Source: Chionis minor (lineage: Eukaryota > Chordata > Aves > Charadriiformes > Chionididae). From it: a stretch of DNA of 64,000 nucleotides. Each line of letters opens with the position of its first letter. Position 1 is the first letter of the stretch. A program made the translations under genes and the position numbers. The stretch is from the NCBI GenBank assembly GCA_013398295.1, contig VZSF01003599.1, positions 2,334,206 through 2,398,205 of the forward strand. Reading direction: 5' to 3'. Under the pieces are notes generated by a model that saw nothing but the letters and a program-made list of their open reading frames with translations, searched no databases and was not told the DNA's origin. This document shows, one piece after another, positions 20,899 to 31,560 of the stretch.

Positions 20899-23800
20899 CT
20901 TCGCCGAGAATTCTTTGGGCCTTGACGATCAAGCAGCGTTTTGTTGGAGGAGGAATTCTCCTGCAATAAAATTGGAACTATTAAAGAATCTCTCCCTGTT
21001 GCTTGTCCATGACATGGCTGTAGAGTTTTTTGGTGCCACAATCCGTGACCCAGCTTTTGATTAACAAGTAGAAATCTGCCATCGTGTCTTTTAGAAGCGC
21101 TTGCTAAAAATGTTCATGAATATGTTGGGATTCACTTTGAATAGCTTTAGGGTGCAGAGAAAGCACCTGCTTGTCCAGCGTGAGTAATTATTGACATTGC
21201 AGGTGCTTACAGTGCAAGACGGGCTGTGAGGTGCTGTCACAACGCAGCTGCTAACGACTAATACCTGGGCAGATGGTGGAACAGCACAGGAACTGGCAAC
21301 CGCAGAGGTCAAAGGCTGGAAAATCCAGCGGGATTTGGCCACTTAAAAACTTTGAGATTTTTGTGGGGTTGGTTGGTTGTTTTCTTTGAAAATCTCAGCC
21401 AGATCTGGAAAACTGTTCCACTCCTGCCCCGCGTGTGGCTCTGCTCCGTGTCCATCCGGCCTCACTCGCTGAGCTCAGTGTTAAAATCCCTTCTCCTGGG
21501 GTTCTGCTCCCATCTGCCACGGAGCGACTGGTGCTAAAGGAGATTCAAAATCTCAAACTGGGCGGCGCTGCTTGTGAGTCCTGGCTCTTGGCTGCTCTAA
21601 CGTTCCAGTCCTGCCCAACAAGGGTTGTTACCAGGAATAGATAAAAGACACTAATTTTTTAATTTTTTTTTTTTTTTTTTTGACATTGCTTGGGGCCCTC
21701 TGAACGTTTGCCCCACCAAAAGCTGATTCAGCCCAGCCAGGGTAAAACTCATTCCTGGTGTGCTGGAGGCAGGAGGCTGGGCAAAGGAGAGCTGGGAGGA
21801 AGCTGGGCTCCGGCACAGCACTCCTCGGTGGGAGGATGGAGCCAGCAGCTTGGGTGAAGTCCGCTGCAGCGAAACGTTCTGCAAACACCCAAAACTCTGC
21901 GATTGCAGCCTGTGCCTGCATGTAATACATGTATGTGAGAAACAACTGTGGAAAAAGGCAATAGGCAAGTTGGAATATATTCTAAACTTGGTAGAAATGG
22001 GTATGTTCTTACGTTTAGTGCCACAGGAAAGAATTGAAGGATTGAGAAAGGATTAAACTATATCTGACATGGAGCAGCACCTTCCATTTGCCCTGCTTAG
22101 GACACCCGGTCTGATGGAAACTGTGAAGATTTTGTCCCTGGTGTGCTGCTGTGAGGAAAGGCTGACCTGGGAGGTGAAGATAAAATGGTAGGATGTGCCC
22201 TCAAATCTTGACCCCTTGGAGTTAAGAGCAAAATTCTTCCAGCTGGAGTGGCCTCAGCCTTTATCTTTGGTCTGACAGCTCACAGGTTGCCCCAATGGAC
22301 CTTTATCCCTCGTTGCCCACATCTGCAAAATGGGGTTAGAGGCTGGGGTGGAGCGTGCAGCATCTCCCGGAGAGCTGAGGAAGGCAGCAGAGGTGGCCTT
22401 GCTGTTACGGGAGGACGCAGCCTGGCCAGGAGGGGTGGCACCGTGGACACGGTGTACGCCGGAGCCCCGGAGCTGCGGGCTGCCCAGCACGGGGACCGGG
22501 CTGGCATGCAAACCGCGCTGTGCGGAGGGACGCTTTGTTTGTGCCCAGCAGTTGTAAGAGAGCCCTAAATCCCTAAAACTTCTCCCAAGTGCTGGAGTAT
22601 TTGTCAGTCATAACCCCAAACCCCGTTTATGGCCTCCGCCAAGGTTGGTGAACTTGCGCTGGCATTTTCTGCCGTGGGGAGTCCATCACCACAGCGGCCG
22701 CTCGCCCCGAGGGCTGCGGGCTCGTCCTGAACTCTGGAATTTTGTCACTGCTGCACGCTCCTGCCAGCCCTGCTGCCTCCACCTTCCTCCCGAGGATCGC
22801 TCTCATCTGCCCCAGCCATGTCAACTGCCAAGAGAAATGACCCCTAATAAGAAGAGATTCTGGAGATGCTTAGCAGGAAATTACTACATGTGATGTTGCT
22901 AAGCAATGTCAGGCTGGCCTGACTGCATGGGATAACGCTTCTTTGCCGGAAAACCCGGGAAAGGGCGAGGGGTGTTGAGTGGCTGCTGCTTTCCGCTCGG
23001 AGCGGTGGATTCTGCAACAGAGCAAATAATAATCCTCGTCTCATTGAGGCTGGTGTGACAGTTATCGGAGGTGGGAATGAGCTCTCCCCCGAGAGGAGCA
23101 GCCGCTGCGGGATGGGCAGGAGGAGACGGGAGCAGCGGGAGACGCGCAGAGGAGGAGTGAATCCTGCAAAGGAGAGAGGGATGTACAGCGAGGGGGAACC
23201 ACCCCCGGGAGAGGGGGGCTCTGTGTGGAGGCAGCTGTGGGCATCCTTCAAAGTGGAATTAAGTGGTGAGTGGGAGCTGCCAGCCCCATCGCTCAGCACC
23301 TGGGCACAGGGCGCTCCTGCCCTTTGGAATCCCCCTCCCTGCACCTGTGGAACCAGGCTGGGCTTGGCCGGCCTTTTTAAGAAGTTGAACTTTGCTTTAG
23401 TGAGGAGCAAAGCTCTTGAGCTACAGCAGTAGCTCTGTTTAGCGGGGCTCTGAGCCCTGTAATCCAGGGGTTTTCCCTCCGGTTTCTCTGGTTCTGGAGC
23501 AGTAATTTCAGCCTAGCTCACGGGAACGTGAACTCGCCCGTGGGAAGCGAGGTCTCCCTGCCAATTCTCTTTAACTTGTTTCTTCTGGACAAAGATTTCT
23601 TCTCTCCTCCTCCACTGCTTTGCTCTGGTCCTGGTTGATATTAAATATCTCCAGAAGCAGCTATGGTTCATTACGGAATTAATCTATTTGTGCAGAAGGT
23701 GTCATATCAATGTCCATTACAGTTTTTCCCCAGCAGCATCCAGAAGCAATTTTTCATCTCTACCAATTCTTCATTATTTCCATTTCTTATTTGTCTTTAT

Positions 23801-24169
23801 CTTTTTTTTTTTTTTCAAAAAAGACTACATTTACAGTTCCCATTTCAAAACAAATTTAAAGATCATTTCCAAAGCTGTTGAGCGTATTAATGTGCTAATA
23901 GGAAACGGGGAACGCAGATGCTGAGTACGAAGCACCTTTTCATGCTGAACTGGCAGGAGCTGGAGATGTCAGGGTGTCCCCTGCCATCTGGCCTGTCAGA
24001 GCATGTGGCAGATTCAGGGTCCCCACGGGAGGACACGCTGCAGAGGCCACAGCATCCCATTATGCTCTTTACGGGGACAAGCCACTCATCCCGCTGCGCC
24101 TGGCTACCAGCCGGAGGTACCACCCACCCCCGAGTCTTTTCCGCAGGGGCTTAAAAATCCCGGAGGATG
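20899..24169. other. Non-coding spacer
   Basis: No gene is supported. A 19-base T run lies at 21663-21681 and a shorter one near 23803. 22240-22540 and 23060-23350 are GC-rich with frames open on both strands and no domain content. Composition rises toward the CpG island at the right end. Confidence 0.5.
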
Positions 24170-24305
24170 GGGCCGGTGCTTAAAGAAATGTCCATGCTTG
24201 GAAAGAAGCGTGTCGGAAACGCGGGGCGCTTCAGCCGGGGGCAGACACCAACCTGCGAGGGGCCCCCCCCCAACCCCGCCAGCCGCGGGCAGCGCTGCCG
24301 GTGCT

Positions 24306-24323
24306 CGGCGCTGCGCAGCGCCG
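24306..24323. repeat. 18-bp perfect palindrome in the CpG island
   Basis: CGGCGCTGCGCAGCGCCG reads the same on both strands. It contains overlapping TGCGCA/GCGC units that resemble an NRF1 site, a common CpG-island promoter factor. Binding is inferred from the motif only. Confidence 0.6.
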
Positions 24324-24389
24324 CGGCCAGACCGCGCTGTGCCGCCCCCTCCCCGCCGGAGCGCTGACACCGCCCCCGTCATTAGCATC

Positions 24390-24450
24390 CCTTCCTCCTC
24401 CCCCTCCTCCTCCCCCTCCTCCTCCTCCTCCTCCTCCCCCCCCCTGGCCG
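24390..24450. repeat. (CTC)n simple repeat beside the gap
   Basis: Alternating CTCCTC and CCCCTC units run into a C tract immediately before the run of N. Low-complexity GC-rich DNA of this kind commonly breaks assemblies. Confidence 0.85.
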
Positions 24451-24454
24451 GGGC

Positions 24455-25125
24455 NNNNNNNNNNNNNNNNNNNNNNNNNNNNNNNNNNNNNNNNNNNNNN
24501 NNNNNNNNNNNNNNNNNNNNNNNNNNNNNNNNNNNNNNNNNNNNNNNNNNNNNNNNNNNNNNNNNNNNNNNNNNNNNNNNNNNNNNNNNNNNNNNNNNNN
24601 NNNNNNNNNNNNNNNNNNNNNNNNNNNNNNNNNNNNNNNNNNNNNNNNNNNNNNNNNNNNNNNNNNNNNNNNNNNNNNNNNNNNNNNNNNNNNNNNNNNN
24701 NNNNNNNNNNNNNNNNNNNNNNNNNNNNNNNNNNNNNNNNNNNNNNNNNNNNNNNNNNNNNNNNNNNNNNNNNNNNNNNNNNNNNNNNNNNNNNNNNNNN
24801 NNNNNNNNNNNNNNNNNNNNNNNNNNNNNNNNNNNNNNNNNNNNNNNNNNNNNNNNNNNNNNNNNNNNNNNNNNNNNNNNNNNNNNNNNNNNNNNNNNNN
24901 NNNNNNNNNNNNNNNNNNNNNNNNNNNNNNNNNNNNNNNNNNNNNNNNNNNNNNNNNNNNNNNNNNNNNNNNNNNNNNNNNNNNNNNNNNNNNNNNNNNN
25001 NNNNNNNNNNNNNNNNNNNNNNNNNNNNNNNNNNNNNNNNNNNNNNNNNNNNNNNNNNNNNNNNNNNNNNNNNNNNNNNNNNNNNNNNNNNNNNNNNNNN
25101 NNNNNNNNNNNNNNNNNNNNNNNNN
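24455..25125. other. Assembly gap, 671 N
   Basis: A continuous run of N from 24455 to 25125 lies between a CT-rich simple repeat and a C tract. The true length and content are unknown. Open frames that cross it are meaningless. Confidence 0.99.
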
Positions 25126-25205
25126 CCCCCCCCTCCTTTTGCACCCAATGTGGGGTGCATCCCGGTTGCAGGCACCCAGCGCGTGGTGCCCCCCTGCACC
25201 CACCA

Positions 25206-25229
25206 CACTGTGTCCCCCCCCCCCCCCCC
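25206..25229. repeat. Poly-C tract
   Basis: A 16-base C run (25214-25229) follows TGTGT. Together with the C tract at 25126-25133 it marks the right shore of the gap as hard-to-sequence DNA. Confidence 0.85.
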
Positions 25230-25395
25230 GTTGCGGTGGCCCAACTTTCCCCCAGCCCAGCATCCGCCCGGGGTGATGGCCCCACCAGCCTTCGCCCATG
25301 GATTGGGATTTCTCCGGCAGGGAGAAAGGGCTGGCCTCTCTCAAGGGCTCTCCGCTCGCCGTGGAGCCGCACGAACTCCTGCCAGCAAGCGGGGG

Positions 25396-25464
25396 AAAAT
25401 GGCACGTCTGGAGGCGGAGCCATCCCTGGNAAAATGGCACGTCTGGAGTCGGAGCCATCCCTGG
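25396..25464. repeat. 34-bp direct duplication around a single N
   Basis: The 34 bases at 25396-25429 recur at 25431-25464 with one mismatch (GAGGCGG against GAGTCGG), separated only by an N at 25430. This is what unmerged overlapping contig ends look like. A true tandem duplication is possible but less likely. Confidence 0.85.
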
Positions 25465-26060
25465 GGATTGGGGCGCGCTCAGGGATGGATGCGTTAGGGG
25501 TCCGTCTGGGCCGGCGCAGGGTTGCGTTGGCTTTGTTGGGGTGGTCTTGGGCAGCCGTGGGGTCCTGCGCCTCCGCTCGCGGGGGCTGCTCGGTTTGCAG
25601 GGAGACGGCAGGTTGGAGCAGGCAGCGAGGTCTTGGGTCGTGTCCCTGCCAGGTCACGGTGCCAGCAGGTCCGTGCGGCTCCACGCCGTCCCCTCGGAGA
25701 GGGGAGAGATGGAGGCTTTTCTCCTGGAGGAGGAAAAGTTTCTTGTAGCCGACGCCAGCCGCAGCTCGGAGAGGAGAATCCCCACGGCTGCATCAAACCC
25801 GGGCGTCGGAGAGCGGCTGTGGCTGGGCATGGACCAGCAGTCCTGGGGTTGGACCCACCAGTTTGGAGAAATTCCCAGAAATTCAGCGAATTTCAAAACG
25901 TGCGCTGCCGTGGAGGAGGGAGGGTGGGTGTGCAGCACGGCTGGGTTATCTAACGCGCGGGGCTCGCACGGAGCAGTGCGCCAGGACGCGGCCACCGCCG
26001 CGGCTCGGCCACCGAGCGCCTGCTCCGGCTGGCAGGCTGCTGCTCAAACACCTGCCGGGG

Positions 26061-27545
26061 AGGACAAAGCATGTCGTTCCCCATCGCTTCCTCGCAGAAT
26101 AGAAAATGTGGGGAAAATAGGGCGCATCTGCACCGTTCTGGTGCATTTGCTTTCCTCTGTAACTGAATGTTAAAGCTGGAATTAATATTTCATGCAAACA
26201 GCACATGAATCGGTGTGTTCCGCCCCGATCAATTTGACTCAAACTTCGTCTTTGACCTGCTTTTGCCCTTGCTACCGTACACGCTGCACTCAGCTTTTAC
26301 AGGTTAAATGTTAATACTCGAGGGGGCTTATTAGTTATCGCTGACAGCTTTCAGGCATTAAGGTCTGTATATATATATATATACATATTTTATTTTTTTT
26401 TTTTTGTCCTGGACTGGGTTTGAGCGGTAGCTGGAAGGCGAGCTGAAGAGCTGTGGCAGCCTCGCAAAGCAAAAGGTGCCGGGGATGGTGATAACGGTGC
26501 AGAAGTGAACGGCAGGAGCCGGGGATTACGGAGCCCGACGTGGAGAGGCTCTTTAGGCTGGGGTGGGGACAGAGCGGATGATGTCAGATGGGTGCCCCGG
26601 TGATTTCTTGCCGGGGCAAATACATCTCTCTGGCTGGAGACGGCGCTGGTGGAGTTACAAAGGGGTCGATTGTAAAGCAGGTTTGTGCTTATGCCCTCTA
26701 ATGAGCAGCAGGGAGCAGAAAATGCCAGGTATTTTCAGAGGTGTTTGTCAGGAAAATACCACTGTGTGGGAAGTGAGAGCTTTAAGGAGAATTATTTGAC
26801 ATCCATTTTATGAAGCGACTAAGAAATTAAACATTTGTGATGCGCTTCAACCAAATATTTAAAAACTAGGAAGCGTGAAACCATGGCAATAGAAAGCTCC
26901 GCTAACCTTTGAAAATCATATCCAGCAATTCTCTGCAGTAAATAGAGCACAATGTCACCAGAGCTTTTAGATCCCAAATAGCCCCCCCTTGCAGCCGAGA
27001 GGCTTTTGGTGCCGAGCAGGACTGCACCGCCGCGCTGCGTCCTCCGCTCCAGTCCTGCCATGGGTTTGTTTTAAATGAAACAGTGATGCTGGGCCAAATT
27101 AAAGTTCAGCAAAATGAGAGAGGGCTATAATTCAAAGGCAGTTCTTGTTAGAGTGCTGCCCAAAGCAATATAATATGGAATGATTCTCCAGATTTCATTA
27201 CTGGTGGAATATCCTGCCCAGTTTATAAATCTAGCTTGATTATTAATGTTTTCATTGTTCTCCATTAGCTGCTCTAACAAAGAGAGCATAAAATAGCAGA
27301 TGGAACGGAGCTTGACTTGAGTGTTTGCCTTGAATTTTAGGATGTTGCTTTTGAGATTTACTACTCTGCATTTTGCACTGCTGCCTTTGCAGTAAACCCC
27401 CCAACCCCTCCTCGCCCCAGCGCCCGGCGTTCGCTAATCGCATCTTTTTATGGCTGTTGGCCTTGAGCGTCTCAGGGGCGCGAGCAGCAAAAACTTTATA
27501 TATGTTAGTAGTAACCGAGTAATAAGAGCTCTCGCTTCAGTGGGC
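26061..27545. promoter_or_regulatory. AT-rich candidate regulatory tract beside the CpG island
   Basis: Nearly 1.5 kb of mostly complex AT-rich sequence contains an ATGCAAAC octamer-like site near 26193, AATTAATATTT near 26181 and, at 27070-27400, long stretches such as TTGATTATTAATG with no repeat similarity. A (TA)n run lies at about 26368-26383, followed by a T run. 26440-26680 is GC-richer. The texture suggests several conserved elements next to a promoter; this is inference. Confidence 0.3.
26368..26383. repeat. (TA)n microsatellite
   Basis: An uninterrupted alternating TA run is followed by ACATATTTTA and a T run to about 26405. It is a simple repeat with no further meaning. Confidence 0.85.
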
Positions 27546-27710
27546 TTTGAAGCAGGTCCGAAGGGAGGTCCACCTTCAAGTTTTATTTGGCAGAAGAGCC
27601 GGGGCGGTGGTCTCCGTACACCAAAGGGGTTGACCTGGAGACCCGCTGGTTTGCGGAGGAGCTGGCTGGTGGAGAGGCAGGTCCTGCCCGCGGGGACGCT
27701 GGGCAAAAAC
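27546..27710. other. Short unique spacer
   Basis: GC-rich sequence between the AT-rich tract and the LTR. No gene or repeat is recognised. Confidence 0.5.
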
Positions 27711-28384
27711 TGAGCGCTAGGGTTTGAAGAACCCACAACAATTTATTGTTGTTCAGATAATTATTCTCTCGCCAGATGACCCCTCCCAACCCCGGGGGAA
27801 AAAACAAGGAAACCCGAGGGTTGAAATATAAACAGATTTAATAGAATACTACTAAATAATTAACATTAATAATATTAAAGAACCAATATTGATCCCAATA
27901 CCAATATAGATTACAGGCGGATTACACTCAGCCCATTCTGTCAGTAGGCAGCCGTGCACTCCCAGCACGGGACAGCAAGTGTCGGACACTGGGAACGCTA
28001 CGGCTTCGGGAGGAAGGGAAGGGCCCAGGGGTCCAGCACCGGGGCAAGAAATTCTCAGGATGGCCCCCATCATAGAAGAGAGAGAACTCCTCAGCAAACT
28101 TTCCAATTTCTATTGAATGTGACGTTTATGGTATGAAATAACCCGGTTGGCCAGCGGGGGTCAAGTGCCCGGGTCTCGCTCCTCCTCATCCCCGCACCTG
28201 GTGAGCTCGAAAACACTGAGACCTTGAAACGCCCACACCAGAGCTGGCTATAAAGTCAATTTTTTCACAAATTCAGACACTGGGGTCTTCTAAAAATGCA
28301 GTTTTTCCAGGCATTAGAAGACACCTTACTGAAAAGTAAAATTACTGAAAGGGAAACTAATCCTGTGTCGCTCAAACCGGGACA
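27711..28384 (-). mobile_element. Endogenous retrovirus LTR, ERVL-like (solo, minus strand)
   Basis: On the minus strand it opens at 28384 with TGTCCCGGTTTGAGCG and closes near 27711 with CTTCAAACCCTAGCGCTCA, again an imperfect inverted terminal repeat. An ATTAAA signal is the complement of 27837-27842 and a second signal, AATAAA, that of 27742-27747. The first part resembles the LTR at 5643-6391, so the two are relatives rather than recent copies. No retroviral coding sequence adjoins it. No target-site duplication was found and the left end is uncertain; an alternative end is TG at 27777. I saw no clear TATA box. Confidence 0.75.
27735..27752 (-). repeat. Inverted repeat around the LTR AATAAA
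   Basis: ACAACAAT (27735-27742) pairs with ATTGTTGT (27745-27752) across two bases. The minus-strand AATAAA (complement of 27742-27747) lies in its centre. The first LTR has a comparable hairpin beside its own signal. Confidence 0.6.
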
Positions 28385-29240
28385 CTGAGCAAGATTGGGC
28401 ACGCGGGAGACGCTTTGCCCTGGCGCTGGGGTTGCAGGATGGAAGCTGGTGGTGGTCACTGAGACCATCCCTTGTGGACGTGGGCTCTGGCATCAGTGGC
28501 CAAGGGACGCAGGAGTGCCGGGAAAGTTTTCGTTTGGTGGCAAGAGCGTGGGTGCAAAGACGACTAGTGTGAGCTGCTCCTTCATGACTGCGTGGCCGGG
28601 GGTGGCGGGGAAGGTCTGTGTGCGCCCCCGAGGCGTTTCTCCAGCTGGGGCTCGCTGGGCATTCCTGGGGGCTTGCGTATGAGCAATGCCTCCCTCCGTC
28701 TCCCGCTCACAAAGCCCGTCTGTGTTGTTCCCAGAGAAGTTGCTCCCAGGGGATGGAGGCATTTGCATTCATGGAGACCACGGACCCACGTCCCCCTCCG
28801 CCGCCGTCCCAAGCGGCTCTTTGTTCGGGGCAGGGCCCTCGCCTTTGTGGCAGCTTCTCATTTGAATGACAAGGATGCGCTTGTGGGGAGAACAGGGGTG
28901 GCACGGAGCCCTGCGACGCAGTGGGGTGGGCTGGGGGGGGACAGACAGAGGTTCCTCTGTGTCCCCACATCAGGGAGCGGAGGGGCAGGATTCCCACAGA
29001 TCTGCGCCCCGCGTCTCCCAGGTGCCGAACTTCCCAGCAGAAGCTGGCCCGCGCCTGGGGAACGGGCTCCTTCTTGTTGTTCCCGGGGTGCTCTCCCTGC
29101 CTGCGGGAGCATCCCGCTGCTCTCCCGGCCACATGCCCACATGCTGGCCCAGTCATGGTCCTGCCTGCCCCGGGATCAGCCAGGAACTCTCCGAAATTGC
29201 TGCATGGAAGCAGCTGGGGCCAGGCACAGTGTCCCTGAGA
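28385..29240. other. GC-rich non-coding spacer
   Basis: CpG-bearing sequence with open frames in several phases on both strands from about 28580 to 29240. None contains a recognisable domain. An ATTTGCAT octamer is at 28761-28768. No repeat is recognised. Confidence 0.5.
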
Positions 29241-29960
29241 CATAGGTTTCCTCCTGGTTCAAGGCTGGGGATAATTAGTGCTCTTAAAGTAAAACCCTTG
29301 TATGGAAATAGGCTGTTCCCTCCAGCAGGAGAAACTACCAGACTCGTAACCTTCTGTTTCTGCTAATGGGGAAATTAAAAATTGATAATCCCAGTTGGAG
29401 CTTCATTCAGCCTTCTAAAATGGCGAGTCTTTCAGGATGAAGTGCTCAGTAGCTTCCCTAAACAATACCGCGTTCAGGCCAACGGCGTTGGAGAGAGGAG
29501 CTTTGCCTGGCCTCTCTGCCATTAAGGCACTTCATTCCCTTCCCGGACAGAGCAGTGGCCATCCCAGGTCAGTGAATTCCCTCCAAGAAAGTTAAGCTAC
29601 CATGTTTTTTTTTTTTTTNAAAAAAAAAAAAGTGCTGCTGGTTACATTTTAAGGTACCTCTTCTCCTGAAGCCAAAGTACAATGCAAACTAAATTGGCTT
29701 GACAAAAGGCTGGCTGGAAGCTTTCAAATAGACAGGCTCCTGTGAAAGCATTTAATCTGGTATTAAAGCCCCGGCTGGTTTGAACTGCTATTTCCCTTTC
29801 AGATTTGAGCACCCCAGACCTCCAGATACAGTAATGCAATTTCCTCCTGCGCTTGGCTGCTATTGTGGGCCCAGCCGTGTGAATTACCCCGGGTAGTTAA
29901 GCTAAATTACCCGCTTTAATGAGACTCTGCCTTCAGGAAGGGTTCAGAGCAGGTGGGTGA
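29241..29960. other. AT-rich spacer with an assembly join
   Basis: 29260-29470 is AT-rich with TAATTAG and AATTGATAATCC cores and may be a conserved element. A 14-T run (29605-29618), a single N (29619) and a 12-A run (29620-29631) form an implausible T-N-A junction that probably joins two contigs. No gene is supported. Confidence 0.45.
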
Positions 29961-30759
29961 AACCCTGCTGTCACTGGGGACTTCCCCATGGTTGGCGCTG
30001 GGGATGGAGCGGGTGAGATCCCACCTTGGCCTCCTTCTTCATCCTTGGGTGCCGTAGCGAAGCGTTGAGGGGGGCAGAAGCAGCTCCTGGCTGGCAGGAC
30101 CCCCTCAGCCGGACCCTGCTGTCCCTGGTGGAGCCATACCTGTGCCCCCTCCTATTGCCCCTAAAAACTCCTGGGGCTCTTGCACAGGAGGTGGCAGCCT
30201 GGGTGTGCCCACCCGCCTCAGCCCGTGGTGTTTCCTTCTTCTCCCTCCTTAAATTAAGGTTGCGAAGAGGCGATGCGCCGCGCAGCACGTTCCTGCCATC
30301 GACGGGGCTCTCCCGCCTTGGTGTCTGGGGGTGACTTGCCAGTGGGACCCTGTGTGTCATCCCCGCCGAGGACACGGGGGTGACACGAGTGATGTCACCA
30401 TGAAAAGAGGGGGCTTGGATGTCTCCGACACCCTGCTTTGTCCCCGCAGGTTCATTAGTGCCAGCGGCGGCTCGCTCTGACTCATCGTGGGGGCCGCACG
30501 CTAATTTCTCATTATTTACTCATTGGCAAAAGTGCTGCGGGAAGGGGCTGCACGGCTGCGGGAAAGGTCAGGCTGCTGCTGAGGGAGCCTTTATTTCTGG
30601 GTGCTGTGGGAGCAGGCGTGTACCCGGCGTGGGTCTCGGGTCCCGGGTGGCCTCACGGAGGTGACAACGTGGGTGGGAAAAGCCCTCGCATCTCCGGTGC
30701 GGACCCACCGGCTGGTTGTAAACCTGGGCCACTGCTCTTCAAAGTGTCCTGTTCAGAGC
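29961..30759. other. GC-rich non-coding spacer
   Basis: CpG-containing spacer with composition-driven open frames on both strands. No exon, RNA or transposon is recognised. Confidence 0.5.
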
Positions 30760-31560
30760 AGAGCTGCACTTGAAAGCCAAGAATTCGCTTTCAAAATAAC
30801 CCCAGATCTGACAGAAACAGTTCTCAAAATGCTTTCTTTAATCAAAATCACTTTAAATGGGTAGATTTGGGAGCGTTGGAAGCTCTTGCTGCTGCGCGTG
30901 TGTAGCTGCGCGTGTCTTCTTTGTCCCAGATTTTTATGAGGATTGTCTCTGATTTCTGGGTCAGAGAATTAAGAGATTTGATGTTATATTAAAAAAAACC
31001 CCACACCAAACCACATGGGCAAAGTTAAATCCCGCGCAAAACAAAGCAGACGTGCGGGGGCGAGGGGAAGAAGCTGCTGAAGGGCCGGAGAGTTTTAGAC
31101 AAGCGTAATGAGAAACTGGCTTTGAGAACAGGTCTGGGGAGAGGGGAGTCCTGCCATGGGTGGTGTGGAGCAAACGCCGACGTTCACTGAGGAGTGTGGT
31201 CTTCGGATCGGACTCCGGCAGCTTGATTAGCCTTGATGATTTAACGGGAAAAAAAAACCCCGATTAAATCTGAGGAATTTCCTGCATCAAAATAAACCGT
31301 GTGCGCAGAACATTGTTCTTCCAAGAAATCTGGAGATAAGCTAGAGCTCCTGGTGAGAACGGTGCAAATACGGTGATTTGGAAAGTGGCAATATATTCGG
31401 AATTTCTTTTGTATTATTTATTTCAAGAGGGCGTTTCTGCCTGTTGACTGTCAGTGGTCAGGCGGAGTTCTTCACACCAGCTGACATATTATTTCATCCT
31501 GACAATATTGATCTTTTGGGTGAAGAAAAGCAATTTTACCTGTGTCACAGGGTCCTTGCT
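30760..31560. promoter_or_regulatory. AT-rich candidate non-coding element
   Basis: Complex AT-rich sequence, apart from a GC-richer stretch at 31030-31180. It includes a bulged hairpin at 31238-31270 and TGATTAGCC/GATTTAAC-type cores. No repeat or coding signal is recognised. Confidence 0.2.
31238..31270. repeat. Bulged 11-bp inverted repeat
   Basis: GATTTAACGGG (31238-31248) pairs with CCCG and TTAAATC at 31259-31270, with one bulged A (31263). The loop is mostly A. It could fold as RNA or extrude as a cruciform. Confidence 0.55.

Larger units (their letters stand above)
24170..26060. promoter_or_regulatory. CpG island interrupted by an assembly gap
   Basis: CpG dinucleotides are dense at 24185-24370, continue around 25260-25700 and again at 25950-26030. 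Visible motifs are GCGC-rich palindromic sites, CCGCC(C) boxes and a CT-rich (CTC)n tract at about 24390-24440 just before the gap. In vertebrates such islands usually mark promoters of housekeeping or developmental genes. Neither strand shows a clear splice donor after an open first exon in the readable part; a first exon could lie in the gap. The strand of any promoter is unknown. Confidence 0.55.

Noticed and set aside
21663..21681. Poly-T and poly-A runs (5207, 21663, 53795, 56234, 63794) as retrocopy tails
   Set aside because: No polyadenylation signal at the right distance and no duplicated flanks; simple homopolymers.
24003..25748. Very long open frames on both strands across 24.0-25.7 kb
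   Set aside because: They pass through 671 N, which hide stop codons. The readable ends are low-complexity proline- or glutamate-rich translations of the CTC repeat.
6418..28768. Perfect POU octamers at 6418, 9018, 10032, 13345 and 28761
   Set aside because: Only a few more than the roughly two that chance gives for an 8-base motif on two strands over 64 kb.
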